This document shows positions 1-9,940 of a stretch of 64,000 nucleotides of DNA, one piece after another. The translations under genes and the position numbers were made by a program. Within the stretch, counting starts at the first letter, position 1, and each line of letters starts with the position of its first letter. Below the pieces are notes generated by a model. That model was not told the origin of the DNA. It ran no database searches and was given only the letters and a program-made list of their open reading frames with translations. The stretch is from Terribacillus aidingensis (GTDB lineage Bacteria > Bacillota > Bacilli > Bacillales > Amphibacillaceae): assembly GCF_900215625.1 (NCBI RefSeq), contig NZ_OBEK01000001.1:992001-1056000 (forward strand), in the 5' to 3' direction.

Positions 1-1339
1 CAACTTCTTTTGCAAATTGTTTTGCAGCAACTGCAGTAGAAGGAATTTCAACCATGATGCCGATCTCAATATCATCTGAAACAGATACACCGTCAGCTGT
101 AAGCTTGTCTTTTTCTTCAAGAAGAATTGCTTTTGCCTGGCGGAATTCCTCCAACGTAGCAATCATCGGGAACATAATTTTCAGATTACCGTATACGCTT
201 GCACGCAAGAGAGCACGAAGCTGTACGCGGAAGATATCATCGCGTTCCAGGCATAGGCGGATTGCACGGAAACCTAGGAACGGGTTTAGTTCTTTCGGAA
301 GCTGCAAGTAGCTTAGCTCTTTGTCGCCGCCGATATCCAATGTACGTACGACAACTGGTTTGTCGCCCATTTGTTCAAGAACTGCTTTATAAGACTCGAA
401 CTGTTCGTCTTCGCTAGGAAGCTCGCTCTTGCCCATGTATAGGAATTCGGTACGGTAAAGACCAACACCTTCGCCGCCATTGTTCAGTACGCCAGTAACG
501 TCTTCTGGTGTACCGATATTTGCTACAAGCTCTACATGTACGTTGTCCGTTGTGACAGTAGGCTCATCTTTCAGCTTCGCCCATTCTTGCTTTTGCTGTT
601 CGAAAGCTTCTTGTCTTGCTCTGTATGCAGCTAGCTCGTCTTCTGAAGGATTGATAATAACAGTACCTTCTATACCGTCAACGATAATCATACTATCTTT
701 ACCAGCAGAGCTTGTGATGGATTTAGTACCGACTACAGCAGGAATCTCTAGAGATCGAGCCATAATAGCGGAGTGAGAAGTACGGCCGCCGATATCAGTT
801 GTAAACCCTTTCACAAATTGCTTGTTTAGCTGCGCTGTATCAGAAGGAGTAAGGTCCTCTGCAATAATGATAACTTCTTCATCTATAAGTGCTGGGTCAG
901 GGAAGGACACTTGAAGTAAATGTGCCATCACACGCTTCGTAACATCTTGGATGTCAGCTGCGCGTTCTTTCATATATTCATTATCCATGCTGCGGAACAT
1001 GTCGATGAACATTGTCGCTGTCTCGTCAAGAGCAGCTTCTGCATTCAGTTTATTGCTGCGAATGTTATCTTTGATTGGATTAACCAGTTCTGGATCTGCC
1101 AAAACAAGCAAATGAGCCGAGAAAATCTCAGCATGCTCATCGCCAAGTGACACACGAGCATTTTCACGGATTTTCTCCAGCTCTTGCTTGCTGATGTCTA
1201 AGGCAGCATCCAAACGGCTGATCTCTTCTTCTGCATTCGCAACTGTCGTCTTTTCGAAGGAGAGGTCTGGTACAGCCAAATGGTACGCTTTTGCAATTGC
1301 AATACCATTTGAAGCTGCGATCCCGTTTATCATGCTCAT
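1..1339 (-). CDS. ptsI: PTS enzyme I (phosphoenolpyruvate-protein phosphotransferase), 3' end cut by window
   Basis: Enzyme I takes phosphate from PEP and passes it to HPr, starting the sugar phosphotransferase cascade in the cytoplasm. About 446 N-terminal codons are visible of the roughly 570 usual for the family; the C-terminal PEP-binding end lies outside the window. The N-terminus reads [19 protein letters not shown], typical of the family. The phospho-histidine loop ([18 protein letters not shown]) is encoded around 720-800. The start codon at 1337-1339 lies 5 bases after the ptsH stop, so the two are translated from one message. Identity is secure; only the truncation is unusual. Confidence 0.97.
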   Translation of the reverse strand, partial: MSMINGIAASNGIAIAKAYHLAVPDLSFEKTTVANAEEEISRLDAALDISKQELEKIRENARVSLGDEHAEIFSAHLLVLADPELVNPIKDNIRSNKLNAEAALDETATMFIDMFRSMDNEYMKERAADIQDVTKRVMAHLLQVSFPDPALIDEEVIIIAEDLTPSDTAQLNKQFVKGFTTDIGGRTSHSAIMARSLEIPAVVGTKSITSSAGKDSMIIVDGIEGTVIINPSEDELAAYRARQEAFEQQKQEWAKLKDEPTVTTDNVHVELVANIGTPEDVTGVLNNGGEGVGLYRTEFLYMGKSELPSEDEQFESYKAVLEQMGDKPVVVRTLDIGGDKELSYLQLPKELNPFLGFRAIRLCLERDDIFRVQLRALLRASVYGNLKIMFPMIATLEEFRQAKAILLEEKDKLTADGVSVSDDIEIGIMVEIPSTAVAAKQFAKEV

Positions 1340-1344
1340 TGGAG

Positions 1345-1611
1345 TTATTCTCCTAAGCCTTCGCTTTTAATTGTTGCCGCAATTGTGTTTACTGCTTCAT
1401 CAGCATCGTCACCTTCAGCAGTGATCGTGATTTCAGCACCTTGTGGAATTCCAAGGCTCATTACACCCATAATTGATTTAAGGTTAACGCTTTTACCGTT
1501 GTATGCAAGCTGGATATCGGATTTGAAGCCACCTGCTTTATTTACTAAAATTGTAGCTGGACGAGCGTGTACGCCAGTCTCATCTGTAATAGTCATTGTT
1601 TTTTCTGCCAT
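1345..1611 (-). CDS. ptsH: HPr phosphocarrier protein
   Basis: HPr carries phosphate from enzyme I to sugar-specific EIIA domains and, in Firmicutes, acts with CcpA in catabolite repression. The ATG at 1609-1611 is chosen because GGAGG sits 7 bases upstream; a longer in-frame start would run through that ribosome binding site. The 88-aa product has the family's usual length. His15 in the GVHARPA motif is the enzyme I-dependent site. Ser46 in NLKSIMGV is the HPr-kinase site, so regulatory phosphorylation should be possible. It sits 77 bases downstream of fruA on the same strand, with no terminator visible between them. Confidence 0.98.
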   Translation of the reverse strand: MAEKTMTITDETGVHARPATILVNKAGGFKSDIQLAYNGKSVNLKSIMGVMSLGIPQGAEITITAEGDDADEAVNTIAATIKSEGLGE

Positions 1612-1639
1612 GTTAATTACCTCCAAAGTAGTGTGTTAT

Positions 1640-1677
1640 GTGAATGCTTTCATCCTGATTTTTGTGAATGCTTTCAT
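1640..1677 (-). promoter_or_regulatory. tandem 14-bp direct repeat upstream of ptsH
   Basis: The 14-mer GTGAATGCTTTCAT (plus strand) occurs exactly twice, at 1640-1653 and 1664-1677, 24 bp apart, in the fruA-ptsH gap. Read in the direction of transcription each is ATGAAAGCATTCAC, with TGAA/TTCA ends resembling a shortened cre half. It is probably an operator for an internal ptsHI promoter or an RNA element. The function is inferred only from position and exact repetition. Confidence 0.45.
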
Positions 1678-1688
1678 TCTATCTTATT

Positions 1689-3596
1689 TTATACTTTTCT
1701 TAGGTCTTTTTTCAACAATCCTACAATAATCGCTGTGACAAAAGCACCGATTATGATGGAAAGGAAGTAAAGCAATGGATTTCCGTCAACTAGACTTGCA
1801 GCGATGATACCGCCATGCGGTGCGTTTAGCCCGATTTCAAAGAATGCAGACAGTCCGCCAGCTACGGCAGCGCCGATAGCAGTTGCAGGAATAACGCGTA
1901 GTGGATCTGCTGCAGCGAATGGGATAACGCCCTCTGAGATGAAGAAAGCCCCAAGAACATAAGCTGTCTTACCAGTTTCGCGTTCTTGCTTTGTAAATTT
2001 GTTGCGGAAGATACTTGTTGCAATAGCCAAACCGATCGGCGGAACCATACCGCCGGCCATTACTGCTGCCATGAATTCCAGGTTGCCGGCATCCAGCATT
2101 GCGATACCGAAAGTGTAGGCCGCTTTGTTAATTGGTCCGCCCATATCAATCGCCATCATCGCACCAAGCACAATACCTACGAGCACTAAGTTTGCACCGC
2201 CAAGATTCTCCAAGAAGTTAGAAAGTCCAACATATACTTGCGTTAGAGATGGGTTGATCAACAGCATGATCATACCTGTAATGAAGATGCTCAATACAGG
2301 GAAGAAAAGAATTGTTTTCAAACCTTCCAGCACTGCCGGAAGACCAGAAAGAGCTTTCTTAATACCAAGTGTTACATAACCAGCAAGGAAACCGGCAATT
2401 AAACCGCCAAGGAAACCAGAGCTTGTTGCGTCGCCATGTCCGTACGTCACAGCAATCAAACCGCCAATAGCACCAGGTGCGAAACCAGGTTTATCAGCAA
2501 TACTGCTTGCGATAAAACCAGATAGGACAGGAACAATCAGGAAGAATGCTTGGCTGCTGCCGATTTCACTCAGCATTTCTGCGAAGGCACTGCCTGGGAA
2601 CAATTCACCGAATAAAATACCAAGTGCAATCAGGATACCGCCGCCGACAACAAAGGGCAGCATGTTAGAAACACCATTCATAATGTGCTTATAGAATCCG
2701 GAACGCTGTTCTTGCTTTTGTCCGCCTTCTGCGGCAGCTTCTGAGCTGCGTCCGTTATTATGATGAACTGGAGCATCTTGTGCAACTGCTTTCTCAATTA
2801 GCTCCCGAGGTATTTTTAATGCGCGGCCTACAGGAACCTGCAAAACATGTTTACCCTCAAACGGACTAAGATCAACATTGACATCAGCTGCGACGATGAT
2901 AGCAGATGCTTCTCGGATATCTTCATCTGTTAAACGGTTTTTAATACCGCCAGCTCCGTTTGTTTGTACTTTGATCGGAACATTCATTTCAGCAGCTGTT
3001 TGTTTCAGTTTATCAGCAGCCATGAATGTGTGGGCAATACCAGTAGGGCAGGCTGTGATGGCGAGCACTTTGCCTGGTGTGCCTGGCGCATCCTGTGCCA
3101 ATTCTACTGCTTCGTTTTCTGGTTCTTCTTCGCCAAGTTCTTCTTTTTCCTTGGCATCAATAATAGTCATAATTTCTTCTTCTGTTTCTGCGTTTTCAAT
3201 ATTAGAGCGGAAAGTACTGTCCATTAAGAAGGAAGAAAGACGAGATAATGTCTCTAAGTGCGTCTGATTTGCTCCTTCTGATGCTGCAATCATGAAGAAT
3301 AGGTGAGACGGCTGTCCATCAAGTGCTTCGTAATCCAATCCTTCTTTCGAACGGCCAAATGCGATAGCAGGAGTTGTAACTGCTGCAGATTTACCGTGCG
3401 GGATGGCGATTCCTTCGCCGATACCAGTTGTTGATTGTGCTTCCCGAGCAAGGATTGCTTCTTTAAAACCTGTTTTGTTATTCAATTTGCCTGCTTCGTC
3501 TAGCTTGGAAACAAGCTCTTCAATAACATCTGCTTTCGTCTGTGACTGCAGCTGCAAAATAATTGTGTCTTTTGTTAGTAGTTCGGTAATACGCAT
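1689..3596 (-). CDS. fruA: PTS fructose transporter subunit IIABC
   Basis: This membrane permease imports fructose and phosphorylates it to fructose 1-phosphate. Domains in order: EIIA (about 1-150, phospho-His67 in AIPHGKS), an acidic linker, EIIB (about 175-275, phospho-Cys183 in TACPTGIAHT), and a multi-pass EIIC domain from about 305 to the end. At 635 aa it has the length of the fused B. subtilis FruA type. It follows fruK by 15 bases and precedes ptsH/ptsI, so the sugar-specific and general PTS parts are adjacent. Expression is probably induced through FruR and CcpA at the promoter near 5310. Confidence 0.96.
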   Translation of the reverse strand: MRITELLTKDTIILQLQSQTKADVIEELVSKLDEAGKLNNKTGFKEAILAREAQSTTGIGEGIAIPHGKSAAVTTPAIAFGRSKEGLDYEALDGQPSHLFFMIAASEGANQTHLETLSRLSSFLMDSTFRSNIENAETEEEIMTIIDAKEKEELGEEEPENEAVELAQDAPGTPGKVLAITACPTGIAHTFMAADKLKQTAAEMNVPIKVQTNGAGGIKNRLTDEDIREASAIIVAADVNVDLSPFEGKHVLQVPVGRALKIPRELIEKAVAQDAPVHHNNGRSSEAAAEGGQKQEQRSGFYKHIMNGVSNMLPFVVGGGILIALGILFGELFPGSAFAEMLSEIGSSQAFFLIVPVLSGFIASSIADKPGFAPGAIGGLIAVTYGHGDATSSGFLGGLIAGFLAGYVTLGIKKALSGLPAVLEGLKTILFFPVLSIFITGMIMLLINPSLTQVYVGLSNFLENLGGANLVLVGIVLGAMMAIDMGGPINKAAYTFGIAMLDAGNLEFMAAVMAGGMVPPIGLAIATSIFRNKFTKQERETGKTAYVLGAFFISEGVIPFAAADPLRVIPATAIGAAVAGGLSAFFEIGLNAPHGGIIAASLVDGNPLLYFLSIIIGAFVTAIIVGLLKKDLRKV

Positions 3597-3611
3597 AGTT
3601 GAAACCCCCTC

Positions 3612-4523
3612 TTAGATAGATGTGAGTCTGACTTGGCTGACTAGGTTCTCTATATCTTGCCGTTCGCCAAGGTCATCACTGAATGCTGTAGCACTTCCTG
3701 CAGCAACTGCATATGTGAAGGCCTGCTCGTAATTAGTTGTCTTTTCATAAGCAGCTAAAAATCCTGCCACCATACTATCGCCAGCACCGACAGAGTTCTT
3801 TACAGTACCTTTTGGTGTCTCTGCTTTCCAAGCATGATACTTGTTCACAAAGATTGCTCCTTCACCGCCCATCGAGACGATGACATTTTCGATACCTGTT
3901 TCGTGAAGTTTTCTTGCATAGCTGACAATATCTTCAATCGAAGAAATTGTTGTATGGAAAAGTTCGCCTAGCTCATGATGGTTCGGCTTAACAAGAAACA
4001 TGCGCTTGCCGATCAAGTCTTGAAGTGCTGCACTTGACGTATCGGCAATAAATCTTGTGCCGTTCTTTTCACAAATATCAGCCATTCGCGCATAAATATC
4101 TGCTGGTACAGAACTTGGTGCATTTCCTGCGGCTACGAGCACATCATCTTTTCCGAGATTTCTGATCTGCTCAAGCAGCAAAGCAAGCTGTTCTTTCGTA
4201 ATGGAAGGACCAGGTCCGTTTATTTCAGATTCTTCACCTGATTTGAGTTTTACATTTACTCGGGTTGGTTCATTTATTTCAATAAACTGATGGTTGATAC
4301 CGGCACTTTCCAGTGTTTCCCGAATAAAGGTACCGGTAAAACCGCCAAGATATCCTAATGCTGTTGTTTCTACATCCAATCGATTCAGCAAACGAGAGAC
4401 ATTAATGCCTTTTCCGCCTGCGAAATAAGCTGTATTCGCGGCTCGGTTTAAATCACCTGCCCGAAATGCATCGACATGCATAATGTAATCGATGGATGGA
4501 TTCAGCGTACATGTGTAATTCAT
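3612..4523 (-). CDS. fruK: 1-phosphofructokinase
   Basis: FruK converts fructose 1-phosphate, made by FruA, to fructose 1,6-bisphosphate using ATP. The 303-aa protein is a PfkB/ribokinase-family kinase. The first PfkB signature (GGKGINVSRLL) lies at about 37-47 and the second (NSVGAGDSMVAGF), with the catalytic Asp, at about 241-253. The N-terminus (YTCTLNPSIDYIMHV) is typical of FruK and LacC. Its ATG overlaps the fruR stop by 4 bases (ATGA), so translation is coupled. LacC-type tagatose-6-phosphate kinase is the alternative; the fruR/fruA neighbours argue for FruK. Confidence 0.95.
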   Translation of the reverse strand: MNYTCTLNPSIDYIMHVDAFRAGDLNRAANTAYFAGGKGINVSRLLNRLDVETTALGYLGGFTGTFIRETLESAGINHQFIEINEPTRVNVKLKSGEESEINGPGPSITKEQLALLLEQIRNLGKDDVLVAAGNAPSSVPADIYARMADICEKNGTRFIADTSSAALQDLIGKRMFLVKPNHHELGELFHTTISSIEDIVSYARKLHETGIENVIVSMGGEGAIFVNKYHAWKAETPKGTVKNSVGAGDSMVAGFLAAYEKTTNYEQAFTYAVAAGSATAFSDDLGERQDIENLVSQVRLTSI

Positions 4524-5272
4524 GAGTCCACAACCTTTAATGAAGTAAGTTTCTCGTATGCTGCCTGCAGCTTTGCGTTAATAGAGTCAACGATAAGTGT
4601 GGCTTCGGCCATATCTGCTATATATGCAAACGCTGTCTCGCCAAGCTTGCTGCGGTCGGCCAATATAAATGGTTCATTTGAACGGAGCATAGCCTGTCGT
4701 TTAATGGACGCTTCTTCTGGATCTGGAGTCGTGTATCCGTTTTCCGGATGCACTCCATTTGTACCTAGAAAACATTTATCAAACCGGTATTGCGAAAGTG
4801 CTTCTAGCGCGCCTCTTCCGATCAGAGTTCTTGTCTTATCCTTTACTAATCCGCCAGTTACATACACCGTGATATCTTTTTCGTAGAGTACCTCTAAATG
4901 CGTAAGGCCATTTGTGACGACGGTTACATTTTTGCCGGTTAAGTAAGGAATCATGGCATTTGCTGTCGTTCCTGCATCAAGAAAGATGCAATCATTTTCG
5001 CCAACGAGGCTGGCAGCAAAGGCAGCAATTGCTTGTTTGCCTGTTTTGTTATGCGTTTCTTTCTCCGTATAGCTCATTTCATAGCTGAGAGAGGAAGCAA
5101 TTGTCGCGCCGCCATGCACCCGGGTCAGGAGCTGTTTCTTTTCCAGCTCAATCAAGTCCCGGCGTATTGTTGAAACAGAGGCATTTGTTGCTTCTGAAAA
5201 CTCCGGTATTGAAACATTTCGCTGTTCTTGCAGCATCTGCAGGATCAATTCCTGCCGCTCAGGTGTAAGCAT
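4520..5272 (-). CDS. fruR: DeoR-family transcriptional regulator of the fructose operon
   Basis: A 250-aa DeoR-type regulator with an N-terminal winged helix-turn-helix (about 1-60, with VSTIRRDLIELEKK as recognition region) and a C-terminal DeoR sensor domain (about 75-235, including FLDAGTTANAM) that binds sugar phosphates. The ATG at 5270-5272 is chosen because AGGAGG lies 8 bases before it; an in-frame GTG two codons earlier is too close to that site. It is the first gene of fruR-fruK-fruA. By analogy with B. subtilis FruR, fructose 1-phosphate is the likely inducer. Confidence 0.92.
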   Translation of the reverse strand: MLTPERQELILQMLQEQRNVSIPEFSEATNASVSTIRRDLIELEKKQLLTRVHGGATIASSLSYEMSYTEKETHNKTGKQAIAAFAASLVGENDCIFLDAGTTANAMIPYLTGKNVTVVTNGLTHLEVLYEKDITVYVTGGLVKDKTRTLIGRGALEALSQYRFDKCFLGTNGVHPENGYTTPDPEEASIKRQAMLRSNEPFILADRSKLGETAFAYIADMAEATLIVDSINAKLQAAYEKLTSLKVVDS

Positions 5273-5301
5273 TTGCACAACCTCCTCCTGAACTTATTCC
5301 T

Positions 5302-5330
5302 AATATAAAGGAAACGGTTTCAACTTGCAA
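5302..5330 (-). promoter_or_regulatory. SigA-type promoter with cre-like site for the fru-pts operon
   Basis: On the minus strand TTGCAA (5325-5330) and TATATT (5302-5307) are spaced by 17 bp, about 30 bp upstream of the fruR start. The spacer contains TTGAAACCGTTTCCTT (5308-5323). This matches the cre consensus WTGNAANCGNWNNCA at 14 of 15 positions, so CcpA could block the promoter. The same palindrome could instead be the FruR operator. Confidence 0.65.
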
Positions 5331-5484
5331 CCAGAAAAATTCAAAAAACATCATAAAAAGTCATATTTCGCAAAAAACGTTCAATATATTGTAAGAACTT
5401 GTCGTATAAACAAGAACATCTTGCCAATTATCTGACCCATATGCTAAAGTTGACGTAGGTATTTGCCGTTTAGGAGGTGTTGGG

Positions 5485-5718
5485 ATGCAGACAGCTTTAG
5501 TAGTTCTATTAATAATCGATGCGATTGCGCTAGTTGCGCTAGTTCTTTTACAATCTGGTAAGAGTGCAGGCTTGTCCGGAGCGATTTCCGGCGGAGCTGA
5601 ACAATTGTTCGGAAAACAGAAAGCACGCGGCCTGGATTTATTCCTTCACCGTGCGACAATCATTACTGGAGTCATTCTATTTGTATTGACGTTCTTATTG
5701 GCGTACGTCTTGCAATAA
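5485..5718 (+). CDS. secG: preprotein translocase subunit SecG
   Basis: SecG is the small auxiliary subunit of the SecYEG export channel. The 77-aa product has two hydrophobic segments (about 3-21 and 54-76) around the family loop ([19 protein letters not shown]). AGGAGG lies just before the ATG. A hairpin follows, then the carboxylesterase and rnr, the same order as in B. subtilis. It is transcribed away from fruR. Confidence 0.96.
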   Translation: MQTALVVLLIIDAIALVALVLLQSGKSAGLSGAISGGAEQLFGKQKARGLDLFLHRATIITGVILFVLTFLLAYVLQ

Positions 5719-5734
5719 TCGAATAGCCAACTTC

Positions 5735-5771
5735 ATCCCTCGTCACAACTCCTGTGGTGGGGGATTATTTA
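5735..5771 (+). terminator. probable terminator after secG
   Basis: An imperfect hairpin (TCCCTCGTCACA / TGTGGTGGGGGA around an ACTCC loop) is followed by a T-rich stretch. The stem has several wobble pairs, so it may be only partly effective and allow read-through into the esterase gene. Confidence 0.5.
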
Positions 5772-5839
5772 TTACTGCAAAAGGGAAAACTAATGCAGGA
5801 ATCTACTATAGAAAAGCTTAAGAAACAGGGGAGATACAT

Positions 5840-6595
5840 ATGGTAACAATGAAACAGCCAGAACCGTTTACTTTTGAGGGAACAAGAGATCGTGCCGTTT
5901 TACTGCTTCATGGCTTTACAGGCCATTCTGCAGACGTACGGATGATGGGGCGTTTTCTTTCCAGCAAAGGCTATACAGCTCATGCGCCGATTTATCGCGG
6001 ACACGGCAAATCACCTGATGACATCGTCGCTTCCAGTTCAGATGAATGGTGGGAAGATGTACAGGCTGCTTTTCAATTTCTAAAGGATAAAGGATATGAA
6101 AAGATAGCTGTAGCAGGGTTGTCACTTGGTGGTGTGCTCGGTTTGAAACTTGCGTATTCTTACCCTGTGAGTGGTGTTGTGACGATGTGTTCGCCAATGT
6201 TTTTTGATAATGAAACACAGCTCAACAAAGGCTTCAAACTGTTTGCGCGGCAATACAAACAGTTCCAAGGGAAAGATAACCAAGCAATTGAACAAGAATT
6301 AGCAGAATTAATGGAGGCGCCAGCCACTGCAGATATGTTTCAGCGCTTGGGAGCATTTATCACAGACGTGAGCAAGCACGTAGATGAGATTTATGCACCG
6401 CTCTTCGTTGTTCAGGCAACCGAGGATCAAATGATTAATACAGATAGTGCGAACTATATTTATGACCAAGCTGAGTCCGATCAAAAAGAAATCAAGTGGT
6501 ATGAGAACTCCGCCCACGTTATTACGATGGGAAAAGAAAAGGAACAGCTGCACGAAGATGTGTATCAGTTTCTCGAATCGCTTGACTGGGAATAG
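5840..6595 (+). CDS. carboxylesterase (Est30/YvaK-type alpha/beta hydrolase)
   Basis: A cytoplasmic 251-aa alpha/beta hydrolase expected to cleave short- to medium-chain carboxyl esters. The oxyanion motif HGFTG is at residues 24-28 and the nucleophile Ser95 is in GLSLGG. A likely acid residue lies in ATEDQMINT and a likely catalytic His in ENSAHVIT near the C-terminus. Length and motifs match the Est30/YvaK group. It lies between secG and rnr, as in B. subtilis. The physiological substrate is unknown. Confidence 0.9.
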   Translation: MVTMKQPEPFTFEGTRDRAVLLLHGFTGHSADVRMMGRFLSSKGYTAHAPIYRGHGKSPDDIVASSSDEWWEDVQAAFQFLKDKGYEKIAVAGLSLGGVLGLKLAYSYPVSGVVTMCSPMFFDNETQLNKGFKLFARQYKQFQGKDNQAIEQELAELMEAPATADMFQRLGAFITDVSKHVDEIYAPLFVVQATEDQMINTDSANYIYDQAESDQKEIKWYENSAHVITMGKEKEQLHEDVYQFLESLDWE

Positions 6596-6637
6596 TCCAT
6601 ACTAGATAGAAAAAGCCGAAAAGAAGGTGAAGCAGAA

Positions 6638-8926
6638 ATGGACGAATTAAAACAGAAAATATTAGCTTATTTTAAAGATAACGCAGAAAAACCAATGACT
6701 GTAGAAGAAATTGAGCAGCAGCTTGAGCTTGATGAATCAAGTGAATTTACCGTTCTTGTAAAAGGACTGAATGAATTGGAAGCAGAGGGACAGCTTGTCC
6801 GCACGAGAAGCAATCGTTTCGGACTGCCGGAAAAATTGAACTTGGTGCGCGGTAAGATTCAGATGCATGCAAAAGGTTTTGCCTTCCTCATACCAGATGA
6901 AGAAGGAGTGGACGATGTTTATATCCACTATTCTGATTTGCAATCTGCTATGAACAAAGATGTTGTGCTAGTACGTGTAGAAAACCAAGCGGAGGGCGGA
7001 CAGCGACGTGAGGGTAAAGTTGTTCGTATTCTGGAGCGTGCAGTTGCGGAAGTTGTCGGTACTTATGAAGATAATGGCCGATTCGGTTTCCTGATTGCGG
7101 ACGACAAACGGATACCGAATGATATCTTCATTCCGCGCGGTTCCTCCGGCGGTGCGACAGATGGTCACAAAGTTATTGTCCGTATTACGAAGTATCCAGA
7201 AGGCCGTATGAGTGCAGAAGGAGAAGTTATTCAAATACTCGGTCATAAAAATGACCCAGGTATTGATATTCTCTCCATCATTCATAAACATGGCATCACG
7301 ACCGAGTTTCCGCCAGAAGTTTTAGAACAAGCCGCAAATACACCAGAAACGATTGATCCAAGTGAAATAGAAAACCGCCGGGATCTGCGGGATATGATGA
7401 CTGTAACGATTGATGGTGCTGATGCGAAGGACTTGGATGATGCAGTTGCGGTTAGTAAGCTGGAGAATGGCAATTATCGTTTAGTCGTATCTATTGCGGA
7501 TGTTTCTTATTATGTAGAAGAAGGTTCACCGATTGACGAAGAAGCATTGGAACGGGCGACGAGTGTTTATCTTGTTGACCGGGTAATTCCGATGATTCCG
7601 CATAGACTCTCTAACGGTATTTGTTCCTTGAATCCACAAGTTGATCGACTGACACTTACTTGTGATATGCAGATCACACCGCAAGGGGAAGTTGTGGAGC
7701 ATGAGATTTACCAAAGTGTAATTAAAACTAATGAGCGAATGACGTACGGTGATGTGAATAGAATCTTACTTGAAGATGATCAGGAACTAAAATCCCGTTA
7801 TGAAACGCTCGTTCCGATGTTTCACCACATGGAAGATTTAGCTGCAATCCTTCGAAAAAAACGGATGGATCGAGGTGCCATTGATTTTGATTTCCCAGAA
7901 GCGCGTGTAGCTGTGGATGAGGAAGGCAAAGCAATGGATGTGGTGCTTCGCGAGCGTTCTGTCGCGGAGAAGCTGATTGAAGAGTTCATGCTTGCTGCCA
8001 ACGAAACGGTAGCAGAGCATTTCCATTGGCTGGACGTGCCGTTTATCCACCGGGTGCACCAAGACCCAGATCCAGATAAATTGCAGCATTTCTTCGAATT
8101 CATTACAAGCCTAGGCTATACAGTAAGAGGATCTTCCGCCGATATTCATCCGCAAACATTGCAGAAGATTGTAGAGCGTGTCAGAGGTACACAAGAAGAA
8201 ATGATCATCAATCGTCTGATGCTGCGCTCGATGCAGCAGGCGAAATATGATCCGCAAGGGCTGGGGCACTTTGGGCTGGCAACAAAATTTTATACGCACT
8301 TCACATCGCCGATCCGCCGTTACCCGGATTTGATTGTGCATCGTCTAATCCGCACATATGCTGTCAACGAACAGCTGGATAAAAAGACGCAGAACCATTG
8401 GAAAGACCGGATGCCGGAAATCGCTCGACAATCTTCAGAGCGAGAACGCGCGGCTGTAGATGCTGAGCGGGAAACGGATGATCTGAAGAAAGCAGAATAT
8501 ATGCAAGATAAGATCGGTGAAGAATTCGACGGTGTTATCAGCTCTGTAACAGGCTTCGGTCTATTCGTGGAGCTGCCGAATACGATTGAAGGACTTGTGC
8601 ACGTTAGCTATCTGACAGATGACTTCTATCACTTTGATGACCGCCGTTATGCCATGGTCGGCGAGCGGACAGGCAACCAGTTCCGTATTGGAGATGAAAT
8701 TACCGTACGAGTAGTGAAGGTTAACATCGAAGAACGCGTAATTGATTTCGAAGTGGTTGGCATGAAACCTCGTAAGCCGCGGGAAAATCGAGACCGCCCT
8801 ACGATTATTAAAGCCGAAAAGAAAAATAAACCAGGTGACCATCGTCCGCCGAAAAATAAAGGCAAACGAAAGCCGCCTGCAAAAGGCAAGAAAAGTAAAA
8901 AACGCAACACAAGAAAACGACCATAA
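6638..8926 (+). CDS. rnr: ribonuclease R
   Basis: RNase R is a processive 3'-5' exoribonuclease that degrades structured RNA, including non-stop mRNA released by trans-translation. The 762-aa protein has an N-terminal winged-helix region (about 1-70), cold-shock/OB domains (about 75-230), and the RNB catalytic domain (about 255-590). The RNB metal-binding aspartates are in [16 protein letters not shown]-terminal S1 domain (about 635-715) is followed by a Lys/Arg-rich tail. smpB and ssrA lie downstream, matching its role in ribosome rescue. The ATG is preceded by AAGGTG. Confidence 0.97.
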   Translation: MDELKQKILAYFKDNAEKPMTVEEIEQQLELDESSEFTVLVKGLNELEAEGQLVRTRSNRFGLPEKLNLVRGKIQMHAKGFAFLIPDEEGVDDVYIHYSDLQSAMNKDVVLVRVENQAEGGQRREGKVVRILERAVAEVVGTYEDNGRFGFLIADDKRIPNDIFIPRGSSGGATDGHKVIVRITKYPEGRMSAEGEVIQILGHKNDPGIDILSIIHKHGITTEFPPEVLEQAANTPETIDPSEIENRRDLRDMMTVTIDGADAKDLDDAVAVSKLENGNYRLVVSIADVSYYVEEGSPIDEEALERATSVYLVDRVIPMIPHRLSNGICSLNPQVDRLTLTCDMQITPQGEVVEHEIYQSVIKTNERMTYGDVNRILLEDDQELKSRYETLVPMFHHMEDLAAILRKKRMDRGAIDFDFPEARVAVDEEGKAMDVVLRERSVAEKLIEEFMLAANETVAEHFHWLDVPFIHRVHQDPDPDKLQHFFEFITSLGYTVRGSSADIHPQTLQKIVERVRGTQEEMIINRLMLRSMQQAKYDPQGLGHFGLATKFYTHFTSPIRRYPDLIVHRLIRTYAVNEQLDKKTQNHWKDRMPEIARQSSERERAAVDAERETDDLKKAEYMQDKIGEEFDGVISSVTGFGLFVELPNTIEGLVHVSYLTDDFYHFDDRRYAMVGERTGNQFRIGDEITVRVVKVNIEERVIDFEVVGMKPRKPRENRDRPTIIKAEKKNKPGDHRPPKNKGKRKPPAKGKKSKKRNTRKRP

Positions 8927-8930
8927 CAAG

Positions 8931-8963
8931 AACGCCCCGGCAAAGAGTGCCGGGGCGTTTGTT
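8931..8963. terminator. terminator between rnr and the convergent acetyltransferase gene
   Basis: A perfect GC-rich hairpin, AACGCCCCGGC / GCCGGGGCGTT, starts 5 bases after the rnr stop and is followed by TTTGTTAT. It lies between convergent genes and can serve both, though the T-tract favours the plus strand. Confidence 0.85.
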
Positions 8964-8964
8964 A

Positions 8965-9822
8965 TCAAATGGATATGCCGTAAATCAGCCAAGGATCATC
9001 ATTAGCAATAAAGCAAGATTTAAAAGCCTCGGGCATGCTGGAAACAGTCTCAGGTGATACATCTACTTGAGGTGTGAACGGTTTGTCCGACTTGTTTATA
9101 TAGCCGAACACGGCAGCCCATAGACCATCCTGTTCAAACAAATCAGGCCAGAAATACTGAATTTGAGCAAGATATCTGCCTTTATAATCTTCTTGTATTG
9201 CCATCATCTTACTGGAATCTGGATCCTGAAATACAGCCAGCTGCTCCAGATAGTCATCTTCTAAAACGGCGGAAGCGAATGGAATTGGAAAGTATGCTTC
9301 ATATGGATAAAAAGAGCGTTGTGTTTCCAGGACAGCTTGTTCAATCGCATCACGTTTCGCATCGTTACCTGTGATTTGCTGCCATGGCTGTGCTCCTGCA
9401 GAAAGCGTCATGTCAGGCGACTCCATTAATAAGCTGATAAACTGATCAGCCTGCTGCAGCCCGAGCTTATCCAGCACACGCTGCGCGGGCTTATTGGATT
9501 TTTGCGTAATCGCGCCAACCCAGTGCATGTTTGAATCATGCTCACAATCATCTATTATTTTCTGCAGCAGCGCAGTGGCGTTTCCGCTGGATTGGTACCG
9601 GATATCGCTGCGTAATCTGCCAAGAATACCATTGCCGTTTGGCATCCGAACGACACCCGCTACCGCAGCCAGTTTTCCTTCTGTCTCTAATCCGTATAAT
9701 GTTTGCGCTGGATTTTCAATCAGCTGCGGGAAGAGGCGAATAACGTAATCATCTTCAATGCCGGTCTGCATATCGAGCACTTGCTGGTAGTCATTCATTG
9801 TTAATTGTCTAATTGCAGTCAT
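8965..9822 (-). CDS. GNAT-family N-acetyltransferase
   Basis: A 285-aa protein with a GNAT fold in its first ~155 residues: ALYGLETEGKLAAVAGVV-like central strands, then an acetyl-CoA loop region (LGRLRSDIRYQSSGNATALL) and NKPAQRVLDKLG near the end of the domain. The second half has no family I recognise. It has its own start region and is transcribed against the surrounding genes. It interrupts the rnr-smpB adjacency seen in B. subtilis, so it was probably inserted later. Substrate unknown. Confidence 0.75.
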   Translation of the reverse strand: MTAIRQLTMNDYQQVLDMQTGIEDDYVIRLFPQLIENPAQTLYGLETEGKLAAVAGVVRMPNGNGILGRLRSDIRYQSSGNATALLQKIIDDCEHDSNMHWVGAITQKSNKPAQRVLDKLGLQQADQFISLLMESPDMTLSAGAQPWQQITGNDAKRDAIEQAVLETQRSFYPYEAYFPIPFASAVLEDDYLEQLAVFQDPDSSKMMAIQEDYKGRYLAQIQYFWPDLFEQDGLWAAVFGYINKSDKPFTPQVDVSPETVSSMPEAFKSCFIANDDPWLIYGISI

Positions 9823-9940
9823 TTATGTACACTCCTATCAATCGAATTGCACTATATGTATACCCGTTTTAGTATAGGAATCGTTAGGATTATCATACAG
9901 TTTCTGATAAAATAAAGCACGTAGTTAGGAGGAAGCGTCT

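Noticed and set aside
2878-3267. 129-aa open frame antisense to fruA
   Set aside because: Low-complexity Ser/Ala-rich shadow of the EIIA/EIIB coding region, without ribosome binding site.
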